Assembly (NCBI GenBank): GCA_002900995.3
Contig: CM035305.1
Coordinates: 3,890,467-3,954,466 of the forward strand
Reading direction: 5' to 3'
Length of the DNA: 64,000 nt
From: Ganoderma boninense
Taxonomy: Eukaryota > Basidiomycota > Agaricomycetes > Polyporales > Polyporaceae
In this document: positions 33,263 to 45,895 of the stretch, in pieces
Layout: the number at the start of each line of letters is the position of its first letter
Numbering within the stretch: position 1 is the first letter of the stretch
Notes under the pieces: generated by a model
What the model saw: only the letters and a program-made list of their open reading frames with translations
Databases searched by the model: none
What the model was told of the DNA's origin: nothing
Translations under genes and position numbers: made by a program

Positions 33263-35540
33263 TTAAGGGGGGTCGAATGGGCGGGCGGATACTGTCCAGT
33301 TGGAAGAGAGCAAGTTGGAAGAAGGAGCAGGTCCGGCACAAATTATTGCTCGAATGCCTCCCGCCCCTCCAAGAGAGGCCATCCAGATTCGAGTTTTATA
33401 CAGACTATTCAAATCAACATATAAGCAGGCGGGGGGATTGACCAAGCACAACAAGACGCACCGGAAAAGCTCGCGCACAAGCTCACGGAAGTCGATCCTC
33501 TTCTCAGCGACGAAATAGAAAGTTAATTTACGGCGGTCCCTGCGTGCATTGTGAGCATATGCGAGTGCGGTGAAAAAGCCACCACCGACGCACCATTGAT
33601 ATTCGGCATCAACGACCTCCATGGGCAGCTTCCGCTGCCGAACTTTGTTCCTGCACAGATCAAGCGCCTTCGCCTCGTCCTGGGCTTTTGCCGCAAGGCC
33701 CCTGCGCTGAACTTTAACAGGCAGCACACTTTAACTGACGCGAATGGAACGCACTGTGTATCTCGATGCTGAGCCTTGCCGTAAATCATCTTTGGGTTAA
33801 TGTCCTTGACGGCTCCCCCCGTCGCGCCCGTCGGACTGGTGGGTACACCATGCACGTCCGCGTGGCCCATGCTCATCAACTTCTGCTGCTTCTGGAACGC
33901 CTCCACCTCGGCGAGCGTAATCGTGTCGTTGACGACCTTGCCCAAGTCCTTGCCCCGGTCCGCCTCCACGATAACGAGGTCACCAACGCGAATGTCCTGC
34001 GAGAGGTCTGTGCAGTAGAACAGGTCCGTCCTTCCTGCCTTGAACTCGACGATGTACAGCGGCCACGACGTCGGCACGGCGTGCAAAGGCATACCCTTCC
34101 CGAGCTCGTTAATCGGCTTGGTTGCGTCCGACGGCCGTCGCTGCATCTGTTGCGGCTGGCCGAAGTGGCCGGGGCTCCGAAGCGACGTGGGGGAGATCGA
34201 TGTCGGCAACACGCCTTGTTCGGGAATCTGCTGAATGCCGTGTCCAGGCACGTAACGCGCCATGAGTTGGGTCGCAATTGGTCTTCCTGTCTCTCGCGCG
34301 AGAGCGCCTTCCTGCACGAACGTGTCGATATGGCCACGAGACGGGCTACCACCAGACAGGCCACTGTCACTCGGCGAACCGACGATCGCTTGTCGGGAGT
34401 ACGAGTTGCCCGCACCCCCAGGAATGTTGAGATGCAATGCCTGGTACGGGGAGACCCGATCGGAGGCAGCCGGCGGGCTCCTTGACAAGGGCGCGTAGAT
34501 CGGCAGCGAGGAAGGCTGGGAGGGAGGCTGCACGGACGTGACGGGGCGCGACTCGTTCATGCTCAAGAGACCGAGATCGCTCGCGAGCTCATCGTCCGTG
34601 ATCCTGAGTCCACCCCCGCCGCCGAAAGTCGACGATTGCGCGAAGGACGTGTCCTCCTGCAGGTCCGCAGCGGGCGCGTTAAAGCCTACAATGGGCCTTC
34701 GCGGTTGCACGACGCTGACGCTATGGCGCCGGCTGGTGGTCCCACTCCCACCTCCACCGTTCTCGTCGCGGGGAGGATTCATCCCCGACCACAACTCCCT
34801 GAACGCGGATCCGTCGTCCAGGAGAATCTGACCCACGTCTCGCACGAACGGGCTCATGTTGGATGGATCCGTGATCCCACCCTGCGAGTACCCGTTCGAC
34901 GGCGAACGGCCGAGAGCGCCGAGGGAACCATACCTGCTCCCACTCGTTGGCGTCTTGAAGTCGTACCGTGAAGGGATGCTCTGGGGGGACGATCCGTCCC
35001 ACTGTCCAAACGGCTGGCCGGGGAAGCCGCTGCCAATGGCGCCAGGGCGCGAGGTTGCGAGCGACTGGGACCTGCTCCGCGTGAGGTCAGCCGCGTAGGT
35101 GCGCCCCCTGAGGGACATGCTGTTGCGCGGAAAGCGCTCGTCGTAGAGGTCGTACGGGTCTTGGATGTCGCTGAGCGCCTCGGACTCGTCGTCCTCGAAC
35201 GTGGACGCAAAACGGGAGTCGCGCATGGCGGATGAGAAGGGGCTATGGGTACTTAAAGGCGAGGAAGAGAAGGAAGCACTGCGCGTGGGAACTGACTGGG
35301 CGAGAGGATTGAGGCCGGACGAGAAGCGGCCCCAGGCCCCAGAGCCGCTGCCACCAGAGTTGTTGCGGACCGGTTGGGGCGGGGTGCGACGAAGCTCTGG
35401 GAGCGGGGGGGCTGGCTGGCCGCGCGCTCACGGAGGCTGAGCGAGTTGGGGGTCTCGGCACCTTGGGTGGAGAGGAAACGGTTCTGGCGATCGACGTCGT
35501 CGTCCGACGCGTGCTGCTGATTGTCGTTGGGGGGCTGCAT
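33263..35540 (-). CDS. PSP1 C-terminal-domain protein
   Basis: Starts MQPPNDNQQHASDDD at 35540. A disordered N-terminal part (Ser/Pro/Gly-rich) includes DIQDPYDLYDERFPRNSM and VGQILLDDGSAFRELWSGMN. The C-terminal PSP1 domain reads WPLYIVEFKAGRTDLFYC, IRVGDLVIVEADRGKDLGKV, then after an intron QDEAKALDLCRNKVRQRKLP, MEVVDAEYQWDRRKLTFYF, VAEKRIDFRELVRELFR, and LYKTRIWMASLGG in the last exon. PSP1 proteins of fungi suppress polymerase-alpha mutants when overexpressed and are linked to stress granules/P-bodies; the biochemical role is unclear. The frame changes at about 35350-35400, next to a run of seven C, so an indel is likely. The PSP1 domain itself is intact. Confidence 0.87.
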
Positions 35541-36787
35541 GAGGGTCAACGATGGCTGACCGAGGTGGCAGAGCTGCTCGAAATTTTGAACCGTCGCCAG
35601 TTTGGGAACTCGCGTGAGGGAGTGGGGAGAGAGGTACTGCGGAGAGAGCAGGGTCCTTGTGGAGGGGGATCTAGACGACTATAGCGTACACGCACGTTCT
35701 CCTCTAGGGTCGTTAGTCTAGATGGGCGGTGAGCTCGCGCGTTGCGGGGATGGAGAAGATGCGCACAATTGGTCGTGAGCTCTGCTGTTGTACACGCGCC
35801 TCGGACTCTAGGATGTTCCGACGACGGTCTAGAGGGGATCGTGGGGAAGCTGGAGAAGAGAGAAAGCAGGTCTAAGAGATGGGGTGGTGGGGAGTGTGGG
35901 GGAGGGGACGAGCTGGGCTCACCGTGGTCTATGTCGGAGAGGGGGAGAGGAGAAAAGACTGTCAGAGCGAGGTCGGGGCCATGGCCATCGCGGTGTAGGC
36001 TCTGCTCGCTCAGGTGACGGCGCGAAAGACGGTGGCTCGGTCACCCCTGTCCCCGATTAGGCAGCGCCTGGTCACAAGGCCCACACGTCGTCCCCCGCAC
36101 TGGCTGCACCCGATCACCCTCTCCCAGCCCATCTGCTCCCATTCATGAACGCTAAACTACTTTACACACACACATCACTGCACACGTCTTCTCAACACAC
36201 ACCCAGCCCATCTTCCCGCCTTCCTCCCATGCAGCTGACCCCTCCAGTCCCTCTGCGTGCCCAATGATCCGGCCAGGTGGGACCCCTCTCGGGATTAGCC
36301 TTGCGTCGGCCTATAGGCTCGCAGCCTTTCCCTCCTGGCTCTCATGCCACAGACCGACGTCACGGTCCTGTGCCTGGTCTTCGGCGGACGTTGGTGTTGA
36401 ATAGACCGCGTCGGCCGGCGAGTCCATATATGGTCCGCCCATATTCCGCCTTGGGGCTTTGGGCGCGGGACAAGAGCTCGGCTCCGTGCGCAGCACAGCT
36501 CTGCCCAGCTAGCGCCCGAGATCACCTCTCCGCGCCAGCGCCTCCCTCAGCCCCGCACCCGGCGGCAGGCAAAATGCAGGATAGCGCACTCGATCCAAGA
36601 CCAAGACAACGGATGGATCTTGATACCGGGTCCACCAGCTCCACCGCCGCCACAAAGCCTCCGTAGGTCGTTGATCAAGGTGGAGGCCATAGGCAGGCCT
36701 GCCATGACATCGAACGTCAGGCTCGGAGTAGGCACACGACAAGGGACGGGACGCGGTTTTGCCTCAACGCGGGCTTCTAGCGCGCCG
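35541..36787. other. intergenic region upstream of the PSP1 gene
   Basis: 1.2 kb with a CA-rich patch (about 36165-36210) and pyrimidine-rich stretches, typical of a fungal promoter. No supported gene; the frames present look random. Confidence 0.45.
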
Positions 36788-39700
36788 TCAGACGTCGAAG
36801 ACGACCTCTGTTGCCTTGAACGCCGTGTTCCCGGGCCACACCTTCACAGGCACCTCGCACTCGACCATCTCCACCTTCACGTCCCGCCATGCTTCTTCTG
36901 GCCCGACGTCGTCGCCATCCTCGCCATCTGCGTCCTCGAGATCCTCGTCCCCATCGTGATAGCCAGCATTCGAGGGACCGAGGAGAGACGAGGCGAGATA
37001 CGACATCCATGACATTGGAGTGCTTGCCGGAACAGGGGCAGCTTCTCCGTCACCGTTCGGAGCCGCGGGACGCTCAAGTGGGGCGATGGTTTGAGCAGCC
37101 TTCCACGACGAACCCCATTGTCCCCTCCGTCCGTCTCGTATGAGGTGTCGCGTGCGCACCCCGTCAGGTCCTTCAATCGCCCCTGGAGATGCAATGGCGA
37201 CCAGGAGACACAGTCGGACTTTCCACTCCAACCCACCTGACTTCGGCCTGGGTTTCCTGCCGTTCACGAGGTCAACATCGAGGTGCGGCTCCTCGTATGC
37301 AGCTTCGAACGCCGGACTGGCGTCTGGCGGAATGTCCAATGAGAAAGTCATTCGAAGCGTGGCGGGCATGAAGCACGAATGATGTTCCGCGTGAACGCGT
37401 CGCATGTTGCGAGAGAGGGTTGGTGAGGCGATGCTACTTGGGAGAGACTCGTGGGCCTCCAGCATCGCGGACAGCTGCATGCATCGTATGAGTCATTCAA
37501 GCTCTTCAGACTCCTCCGAGTAATTAAATACCTTGAGGACTCGAGCTCGATGGTGTCGCTCGTTCAGCTCGACGACACCCAGAATCGTCTCTCCAAGCCG
37601 GTACGCGCTCTTCGGGAACGTGAGAACGGCAACCTTCACGCCATCCTTGTTGACATCATAGGATGCTGGATGGAGCAGCTCAGTTGACATTCACGGTAAG
37701 CTTTAAACTGCGACGCACCCTTCTTCGGATTCCGCGTTAACACCTCAACTGCCTGTCGACATCCGGCCGGGCTGTCCATCTCGCCTTCCAATTCATGCTC
37801 CACGTCCCCCGTGCCATTTTGGATGGCTTCAATGGGCAGCTTGATCCTGACGCCAGTCGCCTTCGGGTCGGGAAACGAGGCGAGAAGGTTGCGTGCATAT
37901 CCTTGTAGGTCTTCGTACGTTCCTGGCTTAGCGGTGGAAGCCGGTGCGACTCGAATATTTGGGCGCTTCTTCTGTTCCTTGTTGCCCTCCACAACATTGC
38001 CTGAAGGAATTGGGCAACGCTGGGAGACAACAGGCCATAGAAGGTCGTAGGGCACAAGCGGTCTGCCCACTGCATGTGGCGCTTGTGAGTAGCCGGACAT
38101 ACAGATGTCGCGAGACTGCGGCCCTCACCTGCAACGTTATTGTACACACGGATGGGCACTTTCATAACCCTGCTGTTGCTCGATAGATTCGTCCCCGGTG
38201 CGCCGCCGCCCGCACGACAGACTCCTAGAATAAACTGGTACGAGAACTTCAGTGCACGCCCCCGGAACGTCGGCGGCAGATTCTCCGGCAAATTCAGCGT
38301 GTAGGTATCTTGGAATGGGATCACACGTCAGGCATGCTGTTCGACTGATGGATGGGAACGCCAAAACACGTACATGTCCGCGATTCGCCCGGACCGAGGC
38401 TGAGATCCACAGCGAGCATGGACGGCTGCACCTCCAGTGTTGGGAGAGGCTGGTCAGGGTCAATCTCATCATCTTCGGACGTCGATGTGCTGAAGCCTAA
38501 CCCCACAGCCGGCCGGCCGGATGGTGGCGGACTCTGCCCATTGGAAAATAAGGAGAACACGGACGCCGTTCGTGCGCGATGGCCAGGGACAAATGGCTGG
38601 GAGCTTGGCTGAGGACCGGGAGAGCTGGGAGCGAGCATGGAAAGAAGTCCGGCTGAGAGTGACGAAGACCGACCGTGGGACGCTCGGCGGGTAGGACTTG
38701 TTGGGGAACCAGGTTGTGCACTGAGAGACGAAGAGATGTCCATACTTCCCCCGCCAACCGCTTTACGTTTTGAGAGGCGTGTGCGGAGACGATTGAGGTT
38801 CCGAGATTGGTCCGGAGATGAAGGGGCGTCCAGGAGAGGCGTAATAGTGAGCGTACCAAGTAATTGAGCATAGGCATATAAGATGAGTTCCGTGTGTGCT
38901 ATCGGGAAGGAGGACGAGAAGGCTGTTCGTGGCGGTTTCAGATAGGCCGTGGGCGACGCTGCAGGTGGAGGACCGTGTCCTAGACCAAGCTGGGGGGGGC
39001 GGCGGGTTGGTCCACGAGCTGGCCCGTCAAGTTGGTGCGGGTGTCCATTACCATTTACTGTTGCCGGAGCTGAGGGACCAGAGGGGATCTGCTTGCGGAC
39101 GTTTGGGAGGTCGGAATTTATTGCAGGAGATGGAATGTAAGGTGTCATGGGCGCATTGGGTGAAATAGACCCTGCTTCAGCTATGGGATCGAGGGACAAC
39201 GAGAAGGTGGATGTGGACGGGTTCGGGGATGGAGCGAAAGGAGACATGGTGGGTGGTGGTCGGAGATCCTGGAGCTGCAATTGTCCATCTAAGAGAGACT
39301 GCTTTCGAGCGTGAGGGTGGTTCGGTGGCAGCGTGGGGGTTCTAGCCAGGGGAGCGACGACTCGCGGGGAGGAGGGTCCAGCGATTGGACCTATGGAGAA
39401 GTGCAGTGTCACATGAGTTCAAATGCAATAGTAATGACATGAGCAACGTTGAAGGAGGATAAACTTACCGTTGCTCGTTCCATTCGCCACCGGTCGATTC
39501 AGCGGAGACGGCGGCTCCTTGGATTCGTTTGAGACCGTAAGGTCGTTGGGAGATATTGATATGGAGAGCGACCGTGACGCCAGAAACCTCTTCCTGAGGA
39601 CCTCGGCAGAGGGCGGTTCGTCCGAAGATTTGGACTTTGCGGGTAGGCTGTGGCCTATGAGGCCCTTGCGAGACGAGGAGGTTCTTGATTCACCGTTAGT

Positions 39701-39967
39701 GCGAGGCGGAAGGAAGACAGGGACGGCGGTGCGTGGAGTGCCAGGGGACGTGGGCGGACGGGCGAGAGGGACAGAGCTAATGGAGTGGGCTCCTCTACGA
39801 TGGATTTGAGAAGAAGAGCGAGGTAGAGGGGCGGGAGTTTCGGGGGAGCGCGTGTTGGTGAATGTGATAGTAACGGAGAAGGGCTCGCCTGCGAAGTAGG
39901 ATGCTTGAGAGGGAGCGACGACGACGCGAATGGCCTCGTCGATCGTAGGAGATGCTGGGCCGGCCAT
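36788..39967 (-). CDS. RGP1: Rgp1 family protein (partner of Ric1 in the Ypt6/Rab6 GEF complex)
   Basis: Together with Ric1, Rgp1 activates the Golgi Rab Ypt6 (family knowledge). Starts MAGPASPTIDEAIRVVVAPS at 39967; the arrestin-like N-terminal strand (YFAGEPFSVTITFTNTRSP) is clear. A long Ser/Pro-rich insert occupies most of the second exon. The family core follows: AHTELILYAYAQLLGTLTI, LPENLPPTFRGRALKFSYQF, RVMKVPIRVYNNV, PLVPYDLLWPVVS, SYDVNKDGVKVAVLTFPKSA, YRLGETILGVVELNE, and HAEHHSCFMPATLRMTFSLD. The end is CEVPVKVWPGNTAFKATEVV, DV at the stop at 36788. All introns I checked (for example donor GTGCGT after NPKK) keep frame, and I saw no indel. The protein is longer than yeast Rgp1 because of the disordered insert. 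Confidence 0.9.
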
Positions 39968-41081
39968 GGGAGGTATGATTGAAGGCGACGAGGGACTGTA
40001 GGGGACGACGAGGAGTGAGTGGGTGAGGACAGTGGCGTCTGTGGGAAGGATGCCGGTAAAGGAATCGGAGGGATTCGTAGACTCGCACGGAGAGACGGCC
40101 TGGACGGGAGAGTGAAGTGGGGACTAGGAGGAGGTCGCTATGGAGGACAGCATGGTCGACGGGGGAGAAACCGTCGACGATGATTCATGAGCGCGTCAGC
40201 GACGTCGCCTTCTTGCCGGTCATCGTCCCAGTCAGTGATCTCCTCCCTCCCTCCCTTGGCCGGCCCGCTTCCCGCGGCCACGTGTTTATACATCATCCAT
40301 GTACGACTACTTAGTACCAGGCTACCAGCTCATACTCAAGACTTACGCTTCGCTGAAACTTGCTGTACTCGACTCCTAAGAGACCGCGGATAAGGAAAAC
40401 AGAAGTTGGCTACCAAATGGCCACCAGTGTTGGAATCTGGGATTGCAGTCTTGTCGGTACAAGTCCCGTTATGGATACACTTAGTCAGCACGTAGTATAT
40501 CTGCTCGTCTCGCTTGTATCTTGTCCCTCATGTGTTTGCAGAGCTCAGCCAAACGCAATCCATCTTGTTCTAGTTCCTTAGCTCCCTCGCGAACTTCAAC
40601 AACCGGATCCAGGTGTAACGAGTGGTCTGGTACGAGAATCCGTTGCAGGATGGGTCCGGTTTAGCGCTAGCTGATATTGTCATTTTGCAAATTAGTTCAA
40701 GTTGGAACGACTAAATAGTACTTACTGCCGCTTTCGGCAGACAAAAACACTGCCGAATTTTCTTCCTAAATGCGCACCGTCGTTCCTCTCATCTCTCTCT
40801 CCATGGATGTTGTTGATATGGCCAAACGGATCGAGTTGTCTTACAGCCTCGGGGAACTGCCTTGGGAATATCATGCTTACTCCAATCATTCATATTGCCG
40901 TGATGGGGCACACGACCATCCAGCTCCCCACACGTGTCCCCCTCCCAGCTTCCCACCTCCCGTCTGGGCCTCTCGCTTCCTCGACATTTCTACCGACACT
41001 CGATCTTCGTTCACATCCGAGCTGCTGTTCTCACCTGCGCTTCCCTGCGCTACATAGCAAGCCTTTGTCAATAGCGGCCAC
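39968..41081. other. divergent promoter region (Rgp1 / TRK)
   Basis: 1.1 kb between two outward-facing genes. No coding frame is supported. It must contain both promoters and 5' leaders. Confidence 0.5.
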
Positions 41082-44000
41082 ATGACCGTTCTCGACTGGC
41101 TCAGTGACCAATGCGCCCAAGCCCGCCAATGGATCCAAGATGAAGCCAACTTCTTCCGGTTGCACCTCGTATACTTCACCCTTGTCCCTCTCATTACCGC
41201 TGGAATATTCTACGCTGTCAATGGAGAGTTTCATATACGTGAGTGTCCTTCTTTTCAGGCGGACGGGATTGGATATAGATCGACGGTCATCTTTATTGGG
41301 AATATGGTCAGCAACGGAGACTATACTCAGGTAAAACGAAACGGCTTGGCGGGTTGAATGTTGGATTCGGTCAAGTTGATCGTTCATTGCGCCACCGAGT
41401 AGCGCTACGCTACGCCTAGCTATCTCGGCTACACTCGAAATTATACTGCGACGTTCCTCGTCTTGATGCCTACGATTCCGGGGTCTTCTCAGTACTCAAT
41501 TCTATCTTTTCAACAGCATTCATCGACGCTCTCTTCCTGTGCTACTCCTCTCTCACCGTCACAGGGCTTTCTACCGTGAACCTCAGTACCCTGACCACCT
41601 TTCAACAAGTCATTTTATTCGTCCTCATGCTCATGGGCGATGTGGTGAGTACATCCGAGTGGTCCAATTCCATCTCCGATCCTTCACTCTAACATTATAG
41701 GTCTTAGACTATAATCGCATGGGTGATGGTCCTTGTGCGTTTGCGCTTCTTCCGGCAGCATATCATCGCTACCCACCGCAAGAAGACCTTGATACAATCC
41801 GTACGGGACCGTCTAGCGCGCATGACCTTCGGTATCGGCCTCTCTCTCCCATTTGCGCATGTCGAAGACGGGATCGAGAAGCACAGAGCGCACGGGCGCC
41901 ACGGAATACAACCGTCGGACGGTATCGCTGCCGCGCTCGCGGCCGGTGGAGGCACTGGAGTCGGGGCGGGAATCGCGTTCGGGGCAGGTAATATCGGTCT
42001 AATGAAGAGCCAGACAGCGGGGGTGACGACGCACTCCGAGACCCCAAGGAGCGACTGGAGCTCACCTGTTGAGATTGAAGTAGAGTCCCCGCTCTGCACG
42101 TCGTTCTCGCCTGAGGAGGAGAGAGGCATCATTGCCGACGTCCATTCGTTCACATCCTCGCCGCGCTCCGCAGCTCGCCCCTTGCAGTCGCCAGTCTCGC
42201 CTACCACTCACAGCATTCGCTTTGTCGGCCTTCTGGATGGTCTTGATGGAAATATCAGGCATCGACCTGGTGAGTTGACCCGGGGTCGTGTTACGGTCCG
42301 GTTCCTGATGACGGGACGAATTTTAGGCGTACCCAAGCCTCGTCGACGGACTGTGATCCCGCCTCCACTCAAAATGGAGTACATGGAAGACGGACATCCT
42401 GTCGTCGGCCAGCGTAACAAGGATCAAGGGCTTGGTGGGTTTCCAGGGCCGTTCAGGCTGGGCAGGCGATTGGCCAAAAATTATTTTCCATCGCTCTATC
42501 GCCGGCTTATGAAGCTATTGCCTGCGGAGCAGTCTACATCGGGCAAGAAGAAATGGCTCAGCGAGGGTCTCAATGGCTTGGTCATTGGACGCAATGGCGA
42601 ATTCAACATTGACGAGCTCAGCGATGAACAGTTGGAGAAGGTTGGTGGTCTTGAGCAAGTATATTTTCGTAAAGGTCTTTGAGAGTGTAGTACTGATGAA
42701 CCTCCGGTAGATACCAGGCCTTACAAATGCTGAGCATCATCGTAATTTGTGTAGGTATACAAAGTATCCTGGGATGAATCGACGCTGACTGTTCCATACA
42801 GTACTTCGTTGGAACCCAACTGCTCTCGTTCATACTCATTGCGCCCTGGCTGTCGACGACACGTACCTATGATGCCGTCTTCAGCAGCCAATTCCGCGTT
42901 GTGAGCAAGCCATGGTACGTCGACCGCTTGAAAATTCTATACAGTGCTGACAGCAGTACAGGTTCACGCTCTTGTAAGTGGTCATGAAGCTCTCTAGTAA
43001 GACAGCAGAATTGAAAGTGTGCTTTAGCCAGATAGCTGCTGCGTATACTGGAGGGGGTCTGAGCCTGGTCGATGCGTGCGTAGTTGATTTCGCTAACATA
43101 CATTTATAAGCTCCTGACTAAACTGCCTTAGAGGAATGGCACCCTTTCAGAAGGCGTACCTTATGATCTGTATGTTCAACTGTTAGCGTGGACCCACATG
43201 AACGAAACTTACATTCTTGCAGTCGCCATGATGTTTGTGATTTTGGCAGGGAATCATGGATTGGTCAGTGTTCCTGCCACACATACCCATGTCCTGTTCT
43301 GACTTTCGTTATAGCCGATTTTGTGAGCAGAAGTTTTATGAATATCTATGGCCCTGCTAATGTAGCCATCTTGTCGAAGCTTGCGTTTAACCATGTACGT
43401 CCATAGTCGCTCTCTCGTTGGTGACTTAATCTCTCATGCGTTCCAGCTGGCTATGCACCAAGGTTGTTAAGGACGGCGGACCCAAGGATCAGGTGTTACA
43501 TTTCTTGTTAGACCATCCTAGACGGTAACTCCTTCTGTAAGGTCAAGAATTCGGAGCAAGTAGCTGACTTTCTTCTAGCTGCTTTCTCTACCTATTCCCC
43601 TCACATGTCACCTGGTATCTCGCGGCCGTCTTGTTGTTCTTCACGTACGTGATCCGGTCCCCATCCTTCTGCCAGTCGTTGACATTCCTTCTCCGCGACA
43701 GAGCGATTGAATGGGCGTTGTTCATCATCCTTGATATCGGTCTGGACGTCACCTCCTCCCTTCCTCCAGGCACTCGGGCTTTGGCTGGGCTTTTTCAATC
43801 CTTCGCTGTCCGTGCCTCCGGTTTTTCCATTGTGTCAATTGCATCTACTGCACCGGCATTCCAGTCAGTTCGCCCTGGTTCCAGCCGTGTCATAATGCTG
43901 ATGAATGACGCAGATTCCTTTGTGTCGTCATGATGTACATCGCCATCTACCCCGTGAGTGCCAGCCTTGCATTTGATCATTGAGCGTAATTTATTGGCCT

Positions 44001-44745
44001 CGCAGGTTGCTCTGAGTATACGCTCAACTAATGTGTAAGCTTCTTTCGATTCCCAATCACCGTCGTAACTCAAGTATGTTTACAGATATGAAGAAAAGAG
44101 CCTTGGCGTGTTTCAAATAGAGGCGGAAGAATCGGAAGAAGAACCAAACCTTGACGAGAAGCAGCCACGTAGAGAACGCATAAGCAAGTACTTCGGATGG
44201 CATCTCCGTCGACAGCTTTCGTTCGACATATGGTGGCTGGTCTGGGGCATCTTCGTCATCTGCATCATCGAACGACACAAGCTCATGGACGACGAGAACG
44301 CACCGTGGTTCAACATCTTCAGGCTAGGTACGAGCTCCTTTCGCTTCTCATCCCAGTGCTTCGTTTTCACACCACGGCCATGCTACGTCGTAGTCTTTGA
44401 ACTTGTCTCGGCCTTCGGCGGGATCGGGCTGTCCCTGGGCCTTCCTAGCGACAACTTCTCGTTTTGTGGTGCCTTTGGCCCGCTGTCAAAGCTGGTAGTC
44501 ATCGTCATAATGTTGCGGGGCAGGCATCGTGGACTACCGGTTGCAGTTGATCGAGCAAGTAAGTTTCAAGGTTCCCTATTCTGACCCACCGGCTGAATGA
44601 GTTCTCCTACCCAGTCCTCCTACCTGAAGAGCTGGTTCTGGCTAATCAAGCGGCTTCAATCCAACCTGACCCCAATGTCGCAGTTTCCCCCACTCCCATG
44701 GAACCTTCGAAGGAAAAGGAGACCTCCATCCACATTCTGCCATGA
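41082..44745 (+). CDS. TRK-type potassium transporter
   Basis: Plasma-membrane K+ uptake protein. Starts MTVLDWLSDQCAQARQW at 41082, with a first membrane segment HLVYFTLVPLITAGIFY. Pore loop 1 lies in DALFLCYSSLTVTGLSTVNL; the TVTGLSTVN stretch corresponds to the selectivity filter. A long hydrophilic loop typical of fungal TRKs runs from about 41800 to 42650 (HIIATHRKK...LEKVGGLEQ). Later segments are MLSIIVICYFVGTQLLSFIL, AYTGGGLSLVDAGM, MIFAMMFVILAGNHGLPIF, HVTWYLAAVLLFFT, AVRASGFSIVSIASTAPAFQ (a later pore loop with ASGFS), FLCVVMMYIAIYPVALSIRS, WWLVWGIFVICIIER and VFELVSAFGGIGLSLGLPS. The stop is at 44743-44745. About twelve introns; exon 43380-43394 is only 15 nt. The frame is intact. 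Confidence 0.92.
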
Positions 44746-45895
44746 TACCCTAATTATGTTGCTCAGGTCCATATATCCGCAGGAACCCCTGGAGACTTAT
44801 AACCTACTAGACGTAATGGTGACCCCGCTGACCACAATATTTGCTTATCAAACACGAGTCAATACTTGCACGATACTTAGATGTAGAATTTAGACATTCT
44901 CAATCTCTGGCTGCAGGACCATCGTGACTGCACGGATAAAGGCCACCATGTCACCCAAGGGGCTTAGCTTTTTGCCCTTCAGACTCGATAGCATGCGCTA
45001 TGTTCGTTCTCAGAAGAGGGAGGGGTCTGCTATCCTTGAGGCTTCAAGCTTCGCTCTCTATGAATGTAATCCGGCTGTGTAGAAGATGCGCAGGGTGTTA
45101 CGCACACCTCCGAATGTCTCCGAGAGTGTGATCAGCCTCATCATGACCTTGGGGATGACTTCTTGACGACGCCCAATAATCTTGACTGACTGATCGCATC
45201 TATCGCTGAGAGGCTGAAACTGGGCGGGACTTAGCTGGACTAGTAGCTCTCTCGACGGTGCGCCTTGCAAGTGTATTGTTCATACCTGGGGAGTAAATTG
45301 AGATTCGTTATGCACTCAAGGCAATTGAATATGTATATGGGCTCATACTGAAACATCAATTATAGTCTTACAGAGGTGCTCCTTTTGCGCCTGTACTTGG
45401 TGGAAGGCTCGGATGTCCATCCAGATAGGCCGGATAACGATGACTTATGGTCGCGATCTGGTATTCCATATTCCCGTAGCATTTGCGTCGAAGACGACAC
45501 GCAAACGGCGCTGCTCGCTAAAAGGAAGTGAAAGGTGGGAGCGTCGCCAGTCAGGGGGATACGGTATGATGACAGTTGGTGCTAGCTGGCGGGCAGTCTA
45601 GGGTGACACTCCGGGGTATTTCGTGATTCGAAACGCATGGGTGAAAGCAGGGGAGGATGTGGACCACTCGAAGGTGGCTTGCCAGGTGAGGCCGGGCGTC
45701 GGAGACTCGGAGGGTTAAGTACGACTTACCCCCGTCAAGCGCTGGATGGGTGGAGGCCTAACAGAGCCAAACAAGTGTTACAGGATGCCGCCTGCGAAGG
45801 CCTGTGGTCAGACCCGCATCTCCTTCCACTCGTAACTGAAATCGCCCTTGATCATTCCTCACCTGTCGCTGTCTTGCAGTACAACATGGACGTCG
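44746..45895. other. intergenic region
   Basis: Contains the TRK 3' UTR and the CSN7 promoter. A minus-strand frame at 45270-45058 (LVQLSPAQFQPLSDRCDQSV) looks moderately protein-like but has no ATG context or partner exons that I could find, so it may be a remnant. Confidence 0.4.

Noticed and set aside
33766..34485. 239-codon plus-strand frame
   Set aside because: Antisense shadow of the PSP1-domain coding sequence.
37690..37730. 29-nt intron in Rgp1 (donor GTGAAT)
   Set aside because: Too short for splicing; the donor GTGCGT 26 bases upstream gives a normal 55-nt intron and keeps the frame (NPKKASYDVN).
38090..38180. Possible frame break in Rgp1
   Set aside because: Explained by a normal GT-AG intron after RVYNNV; the flanking frames are consistent.
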